This document shows positions 54,607 through 64,000 of a stretch of 64,000 nucleotides of DNA, in pieces (positions within the stretch are counted from its first letter, which is position 1; every line of letters begins with the position of its first letter). The position numbers and the translations under genes are program-made. A model generated the notes under the pieces. The model was not told the DNA's origin. It saw only the letters and a program-made list of their open reading frames with translations, and made no database searches. The stretch comes from Rufibacter sediminis (GTDB lineage: Bacteria > Bacteroidota > Bacteroidia > Cytophagales > Hymenobacteraceae): the NCBI RefSeq assembly GCF_014269285.1, contig NZ_JACOAF010000042.1:104871-168870 (forward strand), given 5' to 3'.

Positions 54607-54960
54607 TTACAGCCCTAACTCTGCCCTCACCTTCTTGGGCATTCCCGATATCACCAAGTCATAAGAATGGTCAATGAGCTCCGGCAACAGCCCCATTGGG
54701 AGAAAAGCCTCGGGAAGGACCGTGTTCCAGTGTTTCTTGCTCATGTGGTAACCCGGCTGAATGGCCGGATACTGCTCCCTCAGTTCTACTGCCCGCTCAG
54801 GGTCACACTTCAACGCGATGCCCGCGGCGTAGTCAGACAGGCTGCAGAGTGCAAACATTTTACCGGCCACTTTGAAGACCAGCGTGTCCTGGTCGAAAGG
54901 CAGCGTTTCCTCCACATGGGGTTTGCTAAGGCAGTAGTCTCTGAATTCCTCTATGTTCAT
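54607..54960 (-). CDS. MmcQ/YjbR family protein
   Basis: 117 residues matching the small MmcQ/YjbR (CyaY-like fold) family: FRDYCLSKPHVEETLPF, LVFKVAGKMFAL, IALKCDPERAVELRE and PAIQPGYHMSKKHWNTV. Relatives are annotated as DNA-binding; the function is not established. Confidence 0.9.
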   Translation of the reverse strand: MNIEEFRDYCLSKPHVEETLPFDQDTLVFKVAGKMFALCSLSDYAAGIALKCDPERAVELREQYPAIQPGYHMSKKHWNTVLPEAFLPMGLLPELIDHSYDLVISGMPKKVRAELGL

Positions 54961-54976
54961 GGTTCACAAGATAAAC

Positions 54977-55013
54977 AAAAGAGCCACTCACCCAAAAGGC
55001 AAGTGGCTCTTTT
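54977..55013 (-). terminator. Terminator between the small membrane gene and the mmcQ-like gene
   Basis: AAAAGAGCCACT / AGTGGCTCTTTT stem; ends the 56-residue gene on the minus strand. Confidence 0.85.
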
Positions 55014-55038
55014 TGTATCTATAATCCTCCGCAGAAGA

Positions 55039-55209
55039 TTAACGCATCATCAGCTTAATCACCAGGTACACCAAACCACACAGGAACATCAACATAGAGA
55101 CCTTGTTGATGGTGTGCATGGTGCGCAGGTTGAAATTCGTTTTACGGTTCGGGTCTTTTTTGCGGAAGAAGTAGGTGGCTACTTCTGAGAAATCAAACAG
55201 GCCTTTCAT
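55039..55209 (-). CDS. Small membrane protein (DUF6728-like)
   Basis: 56 residues: MKGLFDFSEVATYFFRKK, then NFNLRTMHTINK and the membrane segment SMLMFLCGLVYLVIKLMMR. It resembles a short, conserved Bacteroidota family with one C-terminal membrane segment (DUF6728 from memory). It has a clear start, stop and its own terminator. Confidence 0.75.
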   Translation of the reverse strand: MKGLFDFSEVATYFFRKKDPNRKTNFNLRTMHTINKVSMLMFLCGLVYLVIKLMMR

Positions 55210-55304
55210 ATCTATATCTAGCTATAAGTAAGTGTACGTCACTGTATTAAGAGAACAATCTTAGGTAGAGAATGATTTACTTAAGAAGGAATATATTTGT
55301 CTGC

Positions 55305-57314
<2,010 letters not shown>

Positions 57315-57680
57315 ACGTTGTTAACCAATCGCCAAAGCAGTTTGTTCAGCTCAGCTTCTGTAAAAGTACGAGGTTTTTTTGAGCTGCACAGCCTTCCGGC
57401 CCATCGGCTTGGGGCTGGTTGGGAGAACGGTGGCAACGCAGCGGGCTAACCGGCTGTTTATAGGGTCTTTTTTGAAAAAAAGGCTAAAAACAGCTACAAA
57501 TTAGATAAGCCACTATAAATCACTGATGGTCAGCTTGTAAAAGTGGTCTATTTACCTGTAAATTGTGGCAGTGCTCTTTTTAGAACAGACCCCGGAAAGC
57601 CTCAGGAGGTAATTCCAGCCGATACATGGAAACACGCCCGGCTTATAGGCGTACACTTAACTCTAACCATTCTATACCAT
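57315..57680. other. Divergent intergenic region
   Basis: 366 bases between the start of ispG and the next gene; holds one family A copy. Nothing else recognised. Confidence 0.5.
57453..57494. repeat. Hairpin repeat family A
   Basis: GCTGTTTATAGGGTCTTTTT and AAAAAAAGGCTAAAAACAGC, with outer arms GCTGTTT / AAACAGC. Confidence 0.65.
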
Positions 57681-58163
57681 ATGTCTCTACTGTTTTTATC
57701 CCAAAGTCAACGCCAGGTAACTGCTTTGCTCCGGAAAGCAGGAATGGACAACCTCAACATCCCCAACACCATCCAGATCACGCGCGAAACCGCCGAGAAC
57801 TGGCTGCACCAGGAAATGGAACAGGGCAACCTGCCGCTGGTTTTCCAGATGGTGAAAGGCAACTGCCTGGAGAAGGATTCCCAATTCCTTTTTGACGAAC
57901 TGAAAGACATGGTGGTGGCCAAGTACATCATGCGCCTGGAGATGGACTATGAGGAAGCTTCCAAAACCGCCGACGTCATTCTGCCCTTCATCCTGAAGGT
58001 TCTGGTGGAACTGATGCAGAAAAACCCCATGTTCAAGATGTGGTGGGAAACGCTGGATCTGCGCAAACACCTGCCCTCCAAAGAAGAAATCAGATCCAAA
58101 ATCAGGACGGTGGGCAAATCCCTCACGGGCAACCAGAACTCAGAAAACAGCGCCTTCGCCTAA
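57681..58163 (+). CDS. Unknown protein, paralog 1 of a local pair
   Basis: 160 residues, mainly helical, no signal peptide. It shares with the gene at 58748 the pattern LRKAG, IQITRETAENWL, GN, VKG, EK, LPFILK, KNP and WW. I do not recognise the family. The ITRETVExWL stretch looks like a short helical motif and might bind nucleic acid or a partner. ATG 57681 chosen; sequence upstream of it has no similarity to the paralog. Confidence 0.72.
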   Translation: MSLLFLSQSQRQVTALLRKAGMDNLNIPNTIQITRETAENWLHQEMEQGNLPLVFQMVKGNCLEKDSQFLFDELKDMVVAKYIMRLEMDYEEASKTADVILPFILKVLVELMQKNPMFKMWWETLDLRKHLPSKEEIRSKIRTVGKSLTGNQNSENSAFA

Positions 58164-58168
58164 CTTCT

Positions 58169-58204
58169 GTTTTAGGGCTAGTTTCAGAAAAACAGCCGTA
58201 AAAC
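58169..58204. terminator. Family A hairpin between convergent genes
   Basis: GTTTTAGGGCTAGTTTCAG then AAAAACAGCCGTAAAAC, six bases after the stop of paralog 1. Confidence 0.7.
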
Positions 58205-58247
58205 TTCCCTTTGAGCAGGTCCCTTTCAATAGCGGAGCATTCTCTTA

Positions 58248-58622
58248 TTAATCCTGCTCCGCTTCTCCTTCGCGCAGAAGAGGATCTTCGGTGGAAGCGT
58301 TGGCTTCTCCCTGCTCTTTTAAGCGGTCTATCCGGTCGCTGATGCGGTCGTGCATGCGGTCATCCTGAAGATACGTCTGTTGGTCCAGTTCAAAATCGGC
58401 GGGGTTGAAATCCTTGGCCAGTTCATGCAGCTGGAAGATATAGGTGTCTATGCGATTGATGGCCTCTGAGACGAACTCACTGGCGTGATCATTCTCCTCG
58501 GAGAGTCCCGCCTTCACCTCCTCGGCCTGCCGAACTTCCTGTTGGATGACCGGAGCCGCCGCGTTGCCCTGCAGGCGTTCGTTTTCTAAGCGTTTTTTGA
58601 ATTCTGGGATATCAAAGTCCAT
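58248..58622 (-). CDS. Small acidic protein of unknown function
   Basis: 124 residues, rich in Glu, Asp, Gln and Arg and predicted helical (FKKRLENERLQG, EAINRIDTYIFQLHELAKDF, RMHDRISDRIDRLKEQGEA). No family recognised. It sits between the two paralogs on the opposite strand. ATG 58622 (MDFDIPEFKKRL) chosen. Confidence 0.7.
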   Translation of the reverse strand: MDFDIPEFKKRLENERLQGNAAAPVIQQEVRQAEEVKAGLSEENDHASEFVSEAINRIDTYIFQLHELAKDFNPADFELDQQTYLQDDRMHDRISDRIDRLKEQGEANASTEDPLLREGEAEQD

Positions 58623-58747
58623 GGCCCTTGCGTTTGGTGTTGGGTAGCTTGTTCCCTCGATACGTGAACAACCCCGCGGGGTTAACGGCTCAGCCCAAAA
58701 CTCATCGCCCATTTCGCCGTAGCATTCAGGAGACAACGATACTCTTC

Positions 58748-59239
58748 ATGCCCGTTCCGTTCCTACAGAAAAGTCACGCCTATGCGGCGCAAGTGCTGCA
58801 CAAAGCCGGCCTGAAATTCAGCCAGATTCCGGAGGCCATCCAGATCACCCGCGAGACCGTGGAGGTATGGCTGCAGAAAGAACTGGCAAACGGCAACGCC
58901 CAACAGGTGCTCCTGGTTCTGAAAGGACAGGTGCAGGAGAAAGGACCTAAGCTCCTGTTAGACAAGCTGCAAGACATGGTCCTAATCCGGCTCATGTTGC
59001 ACCTGGGCATCCGGGGAGCCTTGGCCACCAACATTGCCACGCTGGTGCTGCCCTTCGTTCTGAAAAAGGTGTTTGACCAGGCCCGCCGCAACCCTAAGGT
59101 GCAGGCCTGGTGGCAAGAACAGCAGTGGCGGGAACAGATTCCTACCCTGGAGAAAATCAAGTCCAAAATGCAGCAGTTTGGGAGCACCCTCACCCCGGTT
59201 CGGAAATCAACGGAAGGTGAGCAACCCCTGTTTATCTGA
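58748..59239 (+). CDS. Unknown protein, paralog 2 of a local pair
   Basis: 163 residues. Same pattern as the gene at 57681: LHKAGLKFSQIPEAIQITRETVEVWL, LKGQVQEKGPKLLLDKLQDMV, LPFVLKKVF, RNPKVQAWW and EKIKSKMQQFG. Roughly one third identical by eye over the whole length. ATG 58748 chosen by alignment with the paralog. Confidence 0.72.
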   Translation: MPVPFLQKSHAYAAQVLHKAGLKFSQIPEAIQITRETVEVWLQKELANGNAQQVLLVLKGQVQEKGPKLLLDKLQDMVLIRLMLHLGIRGALATNIATLVLPFVLKKVFDQARRNPKVQAWWQEQQWREQIPTLEKIKSKMQQFGSTLTPVRKSTEGEQPLFI

Positions 59240-59256
59240 TTTCCGGAAGACCACCG

Positions 59257-59293
59257 GTTTTGGGGCTGTTTTCCGGAAAACCCTTGCAAAACG
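59257..59293. repeat. Hairpin repeat family A
   Basis: GTTTTGGGGCTGTTTTCC then GGAAAACCCTTGCAAAACG; followed by a classic terminator. Confidence 0.7.
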
Positions 59294-59304
59294 TCCATAA
59301 AACA

Positions 59305-59334
59305 AAAAGCCCCGGCGTAACGGCCGGGGCTTTT
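59305..59334. terminator. Bidirectional terminator
   Basis: AAAAGCCCCGGC / GCCGGGGCTTTT stem between converging genes. Confidence 0.92.
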
Positions 59335-59354
59335 GTATATGGATTCAGTTCCTA

Positions 59355-61547
59355 TTAATGACGGAACATCATCTCGCGGTATTTCACCAAAGGCCACTGC
59401 TCATCAGCGACAATCAGCTCCAGTTTGTCTACGCTGTACCGGATGGTGTCAAAGAAAGAAAGCACTTCATCGGTGTACATGATGGCCCGCTCGCGGGTGT
59501 CTTCAATCTTGTTGGCCACTTTCCGCTTCTCGATCATGGCATCTACGTTCGTCTTGATGGTGGTCAGGTGACGGGAGATGGTTTTGATGGTGTCCAGCGT
59601 GGTTTGGGTGTACTCATCGTCCTCCAACCCGATTTCGCGCAGCCCTTTGATGTTCTCCACCAGTTTGGTTTGGTACGCGATGGCGGTTGGGATGATGTGG
59701 TTCATGGCCAGGTCACCCATCACACGCGCCTCGATCTGCACCCGCTTGATGTAGTCTTCCAGCAGAATGTCATGACGGGCGTGCAGCTCACGAGCACTGA
59801 AGATGTTGTGCTTGGTGAAGATCTCCATCGCAGTTTCATCTACCAGTTTATCCAGGGCCTGCGGTGTCTTGCGGATGTTGCTCAATCCACGGCGCTCGGC
59901 TTCTTCTTCCCACTCTTTGGAGTAACCGTTTCCTTCAAAACGCACGGCTTTGGAAGAAATCACGTACTCACGCAGCACGTCAATGATAGCCACTTCTTTT
60001 TTCTTGCCTTGCGCCATCATCTCGTCCACGCTGTTTTTGAAGTCGATCAACTGATCAGCTACAATGGCGTTGAGGGTGGTCATGGCGTTGGAACTGTTGG
60101 CCGAAGAACCTACCGCGCGGAACTCAAACTTGTTACCGGTGAAGGCAAAAGGAGACGTACGGTTACGGTCGGTGTTGTCCAACAGGATTTCCGGGATTTT
60201 ATCGATGCCCAGTTTCAGGTACACGTTATCACCTTTGTCCAAAGGCAATTTGGCGGTACGCTCCAGTTCATCCAAAACCTCGGTCAGTTTCTTGCCCACG
60301 AACACTGACATGATAGCCGGCGGCGCTTCGTTGGCCCCCAGACGGTGGTCGTTGCTCGCGGAGGCGATGCTGGCGCGCAGCAAATCGGCGTAGCGGTGCA
60401 CCGCTTTCACGGTGGTGATGAAGAAGGTCAGGAATTGCAGGTTTTCTTTCGGACGGCGGCCCGGGGCGAACAGGTTCACGCCGGTGTTGGTGCTCAGGGC
60501 CCAGTTGTTGTGCTTGCCGCTACCGTTTACGCCTTTGTACGGTTTCTCGTGCAACAATACCTTAAAGTGATGCTTCTCAGCCACGCGGTCCAACAGGTCC
60601 ATTAACAGCTGGTTATGGTCTACGGCCAGGTTGGCTTCCTCAAAAGTAGGAGCGCACTCAAACTGGTTAGGAGCCACCTCGTTGTGACGGGTGCGCAACG
60701 GAATGCCCAGTTTATGAGACTCCGCCTCGAAATCAATCATGAAGGCGTGCACGCGGGAAGGAATGGCACCAAAATAATGGTCTTCCAGCTGCTGGCCTTT
60801 GGCCGGCTCGTGGCCGAACACCGTTCTGCCGGTCATCACCAGATCAGGACGGGCCTCGTACAGGGCGCGGTCTACCAGGAAGTACTCCTGCTCAATGCCC
60901 AACGTAGCCGTTACTTTGGTCACGTCTTTGTCAAAATACTGGCAAACGTCCACCGCGGCTCTTTCTACCAAGTCCAAGCTCTTTAACAACGGGGCCTTGT
61001 AGTCAAGGGCCTCGCCGGTGTAAGAAACGAAGATGGTAGGGATACAAAGCGTTTTGGCGCCGGCGTTCTCAATAATAAAGGCCGGAGAAGTTGGGTCCCA
61101 GGCGGTATAACCACGGGCTTCAAACGTGTTCCGGATACCCCCGTTCGGGAAAGAAGAGGCATCTGGCTCCTGCTGCACCAAAGCGCTTCCCTTGAACACC
61201 TCAATGGCGCGGCCGTCTGAGCTCAGGTCAAAGAAAGAATCGTGTTTCTCAGCGGTTTCGCCGGTCAAGGGCTGGAACCAGTGGGTGTAGTGGGTAGCAC
61301 CGCGGCTCAGGGCCCAGGTTTTCATAGCTCCCGCCACGGCATCGGCGAGGGTGCGGTCTACTTTGCTGCCGGTGTTGATGGCAAACTGAAGGCGTTTGAA
61401 GTAATCGCCGGCTAACGTAGAACGCATGGCCTCCAGACCAAAGACGTTGCTTCCATAATAATCAGAGATTTTGTCAGAAGGTAGCTTCACCTCTACTGGC
61501 GTACGTTGGTTTACCAACTCAAGCGCCTTAAAACGAAGAATGGCCAT
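59355..61547 (-). CDS. glnN: Glutamine synthetase type III
   Basis: 730 residues, the large GSIII form typical of Bacteroidota. Makes glutamine from glutamate, ammonia and ATP. Visible regions: SNVFGLEAMRSTL, GIEQEYFLVDRAL, RTRHNEVAPNQFECAPTFEEANLAVDHNQ, KPYKGVNGSGKHNNWAL, LGANEAPPAIMSVF and NRTSPFAFTGNKFEFRAVGSS. Stands alone with a terminator. Confidence 0.97.
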   Translation of the reverse strand: MAILRFKALELVNQRTPVEVKLPSDKISDYYGSNVFGLEAMRSTLAGDYFKRLQFAINTGSKVDRTLADAVAGAMKTWALSRGATHYTHWFQPLTGETAEKHDSFFDLSSDGRAIEVFKGSALVQQEPDASSFPNGGIRNTFEARGYTAWDPTSPAFIIENAGAKTLCIPTIFVSYTGEALDYKAPLLKSLDLVERAAVDVCQYFDKDVTKVTATLGIEQEYFLVDRALYEARPDLVMTGRTVFGHEPAKGQQLEDHYFGAIPSRVHAFMIDFEAESHKLGIPLRTRHNEVAPNQFECAPTFEEANLAVDHNQLLMDLLDRVAEKHHFKVLLHEKPYKGVNGSGKHNNWALSTNTGVNLFAPGRRPKENLQFLTFFITTVKAVHRYADLLRASIASASNDHRLGANEAPPAIMSVFVGKKLTEVLDELERTAKLPLDKGDNVYLKLGIDKIPEILLDNTDRNRTSPFAFTGNKFEFRAVGSSANSSNAMTTLNAIVADQLIDFKNSVDEMMAQGKKKEVAIIDVLREYVISSKAVRFEGNGYSKEWEEEAERRGLSNIRKTPQALDKLVDETAMEIFTKHNIFSARELHARHDILLEDYIKRVQIEARVMGDLAMNHIIPTAIAYQTKLVENIKGLREIGLEDDEYTQTTLDTIKTISRHLTTIKTNVDAMIEKRKVANKIEDTRERAIMYTDEVLSFFDTIRYSVDKLELIVADEQWPLVKYREMMFRH

Positions 61548-61617
61548 GAAATTTTGTTTGGGTTTGATATCTGGACCAAATGTACGGCAAGAAAAATAAC
61601 TTTCAAGCTCGAACTTA

Positions 61618-61655
61618 CTTTTTTAGGGTACTTTTTCAGAAAACACCCTCAAAAC
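61618..61655. repeat. Hairpin repeat family A
   Basis: CTTTTTTAGGGTACTTTTTC then AGAAAACACCCTCAAAAC; the stem is changed to GGGTA / ACCC, with related poly-T fragments just downstream. Confidence 0.6.
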
Positions 61656-61780
61656 TCCAGCAACCACCTCTCATTTTAAGGGTATTTTTCTCAAACACTA
61701 TCTATTCCTCAGAAAAACCACCTTTCAAGAAGAACCTTTTTTCAAAAAATAGCCCTTTTTTGAAGACGCCCATTTAGCGG

Positions 61781-61788
61781 TATATTTG
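61781..61788 (+). promoter_or_regulatory. Putative -7 box beside the sulfatase start
   Basis: TATATTTG ends four bases before the GTG at 61793, so a transcript from it would have almost no leader. Confidence 0.45.
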
Positions 61789-61792
61789 CCAG

Positions 61793-63640
61793 GTGAAACG
61801 AATTCTTGTACGATCTCTCAGTTACTTTTTCTTCTGGACGCTCTTCTTTGAGATATGCCGGGTAGTTTTCCTCTTTTACCAGCACGCCAAGGCTTCTGCT
61901 TTGACATCGGGTGAACTGGCCAAGGTTTTCTGGTACGGTCTCCGGATGGATCTTTCGTTCGCGGCGTACCTGAGTCTGATTCCCTTTCTGCTCTTCCTGA
62001 ATGAGGTGGCGTTCAGAAAGCCTGTCCTGCTGCGGGTGGTGAGCGTCTACACCTATGTTTTGCTGCCGCTGGTGGCTCTGCTGGTGACCATTGACCTGGA
62101 GCTGTACTCGGCCTGGGGGTTTCGGTTAGATGCTACTCCCCTTCAGTACTTAAATACCCCCGCTGAGATGCTGGCCTCCACGGCATCGGCCCCAGTCTGG
62201 CTGCTGCTTCTGGCCTTTGTGCTACTGACAGGTCTTGGGGTAGCCGGGTTCAAGTGGATCAGGAGCAAGTGGGAAAACTCCCCCAAGCGCAACATGCGGC
62301 ACCTGGCGGGCGAGCTTTTGTTCTCGCTTTTTCTTTTGGCCTTGCTAGTGCTCCCGCTCCGGGGCGGCTGGCAGCAGATTCCGCTGAACCAAAGCGACGT
62401 GTATTTCTCCCAGAAGATTTTCGCGAACCACGCGGGCGTGAACGTGCCCTGGAACGTGATGCACTCCGTGATCAAGAAAAACCACAACACCAAGAACCCT
62501 TACCAGTATTTAGAGGAAAAGCAGGCCCAGGCCCTGGTGCAGGAACTGTACCAGCCCAAGAGCGATTCAGTTGCCTCTTTGCTGCGGGTGAAGCGGCCTA
62601 ACGTGCTATTTATCATCCTGGAAAGTTACACCGCCAAACTGATTGGCGCTTTGGGCGGTCCACCCGAGGTAACGCCTAACTTCAACGCGCTGGCCAAGGA
62701 AGGAATCCTTTTCCAGAACATCTATGCCGCCGGTGACCGCAGCGAAAAAGGTATGGTGGCGCTGTTGAGCGGTTATCCCGTGCAAACCACCACCTCTATT
62801 ATAAAGACGCCCAAAAAGACCGAGCGGCTGCCGCAACTGGCGTCTGAGTTGAAGCGACTGGGCTACCGCACCAGTTATTACTACGGCGGCGAGTTGGCGT
62901 TCGCGAACATCAAATCATACCTCATCAACGGGCAATATGACCAGCTGCTGGAAAAATCAGATTTCCCCAGCGAAAACTACAATTCCAAGTGGGGCGTGCA
63001 TGACCACATTCTGTTCGACAAAGTCTTAGTCGATCACCAGGTTCCCAAAGAGCCTTTCCTCACCACCATCTTCACCTTGAGCAGCCACGAGCCCTATGAC
63101 ATTCCGAGGCCGGCCGCTTTCAAGGGCACCGACGAAGTGACGCAATTCAAAAACTCCTTCCATTACACCGACTGGGCCCTCGGCCGATTCATCGCCGCCG
63201 CCAAGAAACAGCCGTGGTGGCAGAATACGCTGGTGGTGCTGGTGGCGGACCACGGCCATCCTTTCCCGGGCCGGGACCAGAACGATGCCCCCAGCAAATT
63301 CCGGATTCCGTTGCTGCTCACCGGCGGAGCGCTGGCCGTGAAAGACTCGGTTGTCACAAACATCGGTTCCCAGACGGATCTTGTGCCTACCCTGTTGCAG
63401 CAGATGGGCGTGCCCACGCATCAGTTTGCCTGGAGCAAGAACTTGTTGGATGCCAAAGCTACCCCGTTCGCGTTTTACGTCTTCAATGACGGGTTCGGGA
63501 TGGTGACGCCAAAGGGCACCGTCACCTTTGACAACGTCTCCAAAAAGCCCATCCTCCGCGAAGCCGGGGTGCCGGACAAGCAGATCGAGCAAGGCAAAGC
63601 CTACATGCAAACCAGTTTCGGGGATTTCCTGAAGAAGTAA
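61793..63640 (+). CDS. LTA synthase-like membrane sulfatase
   Basis: 615 residues. Five N-terminal membrane segments (about 8-28, 45-70, 78-100, 135-158, 172-195) precede an extracytoplasmic sulfatase/phosphoglycerol-transferase domain: NVLFIILESYTAKLIG, catalytic Ser in GDRSEKGMVALLSGYP near 316, WGVHDHILFD, TLSSHEPYDIP and VVLVADHGHPFPG. It resembles LtaS/OpgB enzymes that transfer phosphoglycerol or phosphoethanolamine to envelope glycans; substrate unknown in this group. GTG start supported by the adjacent promoter box. Confidence 0.9.
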   Translation: MKRILVRSLSYFFFWTLFFEICRVVFLFYQHAKASALTSGELAKVFWYGLRMDLSFAAYLSLIPFLLFLNEVAFRKPVLLRVVSVYTYVLLPLVALLVTIDLELYSAWGFRLDATPLQYLNTPAEMLASTASAPVWLLLLAFVLLTGLGVAGFKWIRSKWENSPKRNMRHLAGELLFSLFLLALLVLPLRGGWQQIPLNQSDVYFSQKIFANHAGVNVPWNVMHSVIKKNHNTKNPYQYLEEKQAQALVQELYQPKSDSVASLLRVKRPNVLFIILESYTAKLIGALGGPPEVTPNFNALAKEGILFQNIYAAGDRSEKGMVALLSGYPVQTTTSIIKTPKKTERLPQLASELKRLGYRTSYYYGGELAFANIKSYLINGQYDQLLEKSDFPSENYNSKWGVHDHILFDKVLVDHQVPKEPFLTTIFTLSSHEPYDIPRPAAFKGTDEVTQFKNSFHYTDWALGRFIAAAKKQPWWQNTLVVLVADHGHPFPGRDQNDAPSKFRIPLLLTGGALAVKDSVVTNIGSQTDLVPTLLQQMGVPTHQFAWSKNLLDAKATPFAFYVFNDGFGMVTPKGTVTFDNVSKKPILREAGVPDKQIEQGKAYMQTSFGDFLKK

Positions 63641-63650
63641 CTCCTTGGGC

Positions 63651-63686
63651 GTTTAGGGGCTCTTTTTAGAAAAACAGCCCCAAAAC
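63651..63686. terminator. Family A hairpin after the sulfatase gene
   Basis: GTTTAGGGGCTCTTTTTAG then AAAAACAGCCCCAAAAC, 11 bases after the stop. Confidence 0.75.
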
Positions 63687-63729
63687 AGGATTGAGAAGTA
63701 GAGATGTCGTATTTCAACCCTATTCTCCG

Positions 63730-63737
63730 TATCTTTG
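63730..63737 (+). promoter_or_regulatory. Putative -7 box for mtaB
   Basis: TATCTTTG, matching TAnnTTTG, ends 10 bases before the ATG at 63748. Confidence 0.5.
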
Positions 63738-63747
63738 CCCCCTGATT

Positions 63748-64000
63748 ATGAAAAAGGTAGCTTTCTATACACTAGGCTGTAAGCTGAATTTCTCTGAGAC
63801 CTCAACCCTGTCGCGCATCTTCCAGGAGCGCGGGTTTGAGAAGGTGGAGTTCACCGACACGCCCGATATATACGTCATCAATACGTGCTCCGTCACTGAC
63901 AACGCCGACAAGAAATGCCGGAAAGTGGTGAAGGAAGCTTTGAAGCATTCGCCCAACGCGTTCATTACCATTGTGGGCTGCTACGCTCAGCTAAAGCCGA
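63748..64000 (+). CDS. mtaB: tRNA ms2t6A37 methylthiotransferase MtaB, 5' part
   Basis: About 84 codons before the window edge: MKKVAFYTLGCKLNFSETST, INTCSVTDNADKKCRKVVK and VGCYAQLKP. These are the N-terminal UPF0004 (MTTase) domain and its 4Fe-4S cysteines (Cys11, Cys47, Cys78 region). MtaB adds a methylthio group to t6A at position 37 of tRNA. The radical-SAM part lies beyond the window. Confidence 0.92.
   Translation, partial: MKKVAFYTLGCKLNFSETSTLSRIFQERGFEKVEFTDTPDIYVINTCSVTDNADKKCRKVVKEALKHSPNAFITIVGCYAQLKP

Overview
The window looks like chromosome from a member of the Bacteroidota, order Cytophagales, most likely Hymenobacteraceae (Rufibacter/Pontibacter/Nibribacter-like). The evidence is T9SS C-terminal sorting domains on secreted proteins, a class III glutamine synthetase, the long form of IspG, a membrane malate:quinone oxidoreductase, TAnnTTTG-type -7 promoter boxes, few Shine-Dalgarno sequences and a moderate GC content. 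The genus is an inference. No rRNA, tRNA, CRISPR array or intact transposase gene was seen.

Layout. 1-8.8 kb (minus strand): glycogen-to-trehalose block, with glgX/treX overlapping treZ, then a repeat-filled gap, then a very long treY whose reading frame runs straight into a malQ domain and is cut by the window edge. 9.3-12.8 kb: a GapN-type aldehyde dehydrogenase and citrate synthase. 13-24 kb: two paralogous secreted YwqK/MORN-like proteins, a PIN-PhoH ATPase, DinB, a secreted unknown, a YkvA-like protein, 2,4-dienoyl-CoA reductase, a TPR histidine kinase, a CrtI-type oxidoreductase and a YeeZ-like NAD(P) protein. 24-32 kb: HI0933-family flavoprotein, a repeat-rich gap, DEAD-box helicase, a lipoprotein and an AddA-like helicase-nuclease. 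32.4-33.7 kb: an AT-rich, probably acquired Shedu (DUF4263) defence gene. 34-51 kb: lipoprotein, HAD phosphatase, T9SS protein, mqo, a coiled-coil/zinc-ribbon pair, an Upf1-like helicase, SlyD, a three-CBM GH10 xylanase, AcpH-like, GSP26-like and CrtA-like proteins. 51-64 kb: leuS, small membrane proteins, MmcQ, ispG, a pair of unknown paralogs, glnA (type III), an LTA-synthase-like sulfatase and the start of mtaB.

The most striking feature is not a gene. About 30 copies of a roughly 35-bp hairpin repeat (consensus arms GTTTTAGGCCTGTTTT / AAAACAGGCCTAAAAC around a short NNGA loop) sit at gene boundaries throughout the window, usually one per boundary. Stem bases change in pairs from copy to copy, so base pairing seems to be what is conserved. 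Some copies are enlarged into perfect 25-31-bp stems that look like terminators, some lie just upstream of start codons, and at least one is translated inside a gene. Separate inverted-pair (REPIN-like) elements lie at 4.4-4.8 kb and 50.9-51.3 kb.

Metabolic reading: GlgX debranches glycogen, TreY and TreZ convert the released chains to trehalose, and the fused MalQ domain could recycle short maltodextrins. Citrate synthase, Mqo, GapN-like, GlnA and IspG are core metabolism. The xylanase and the T9SS protein are exported.
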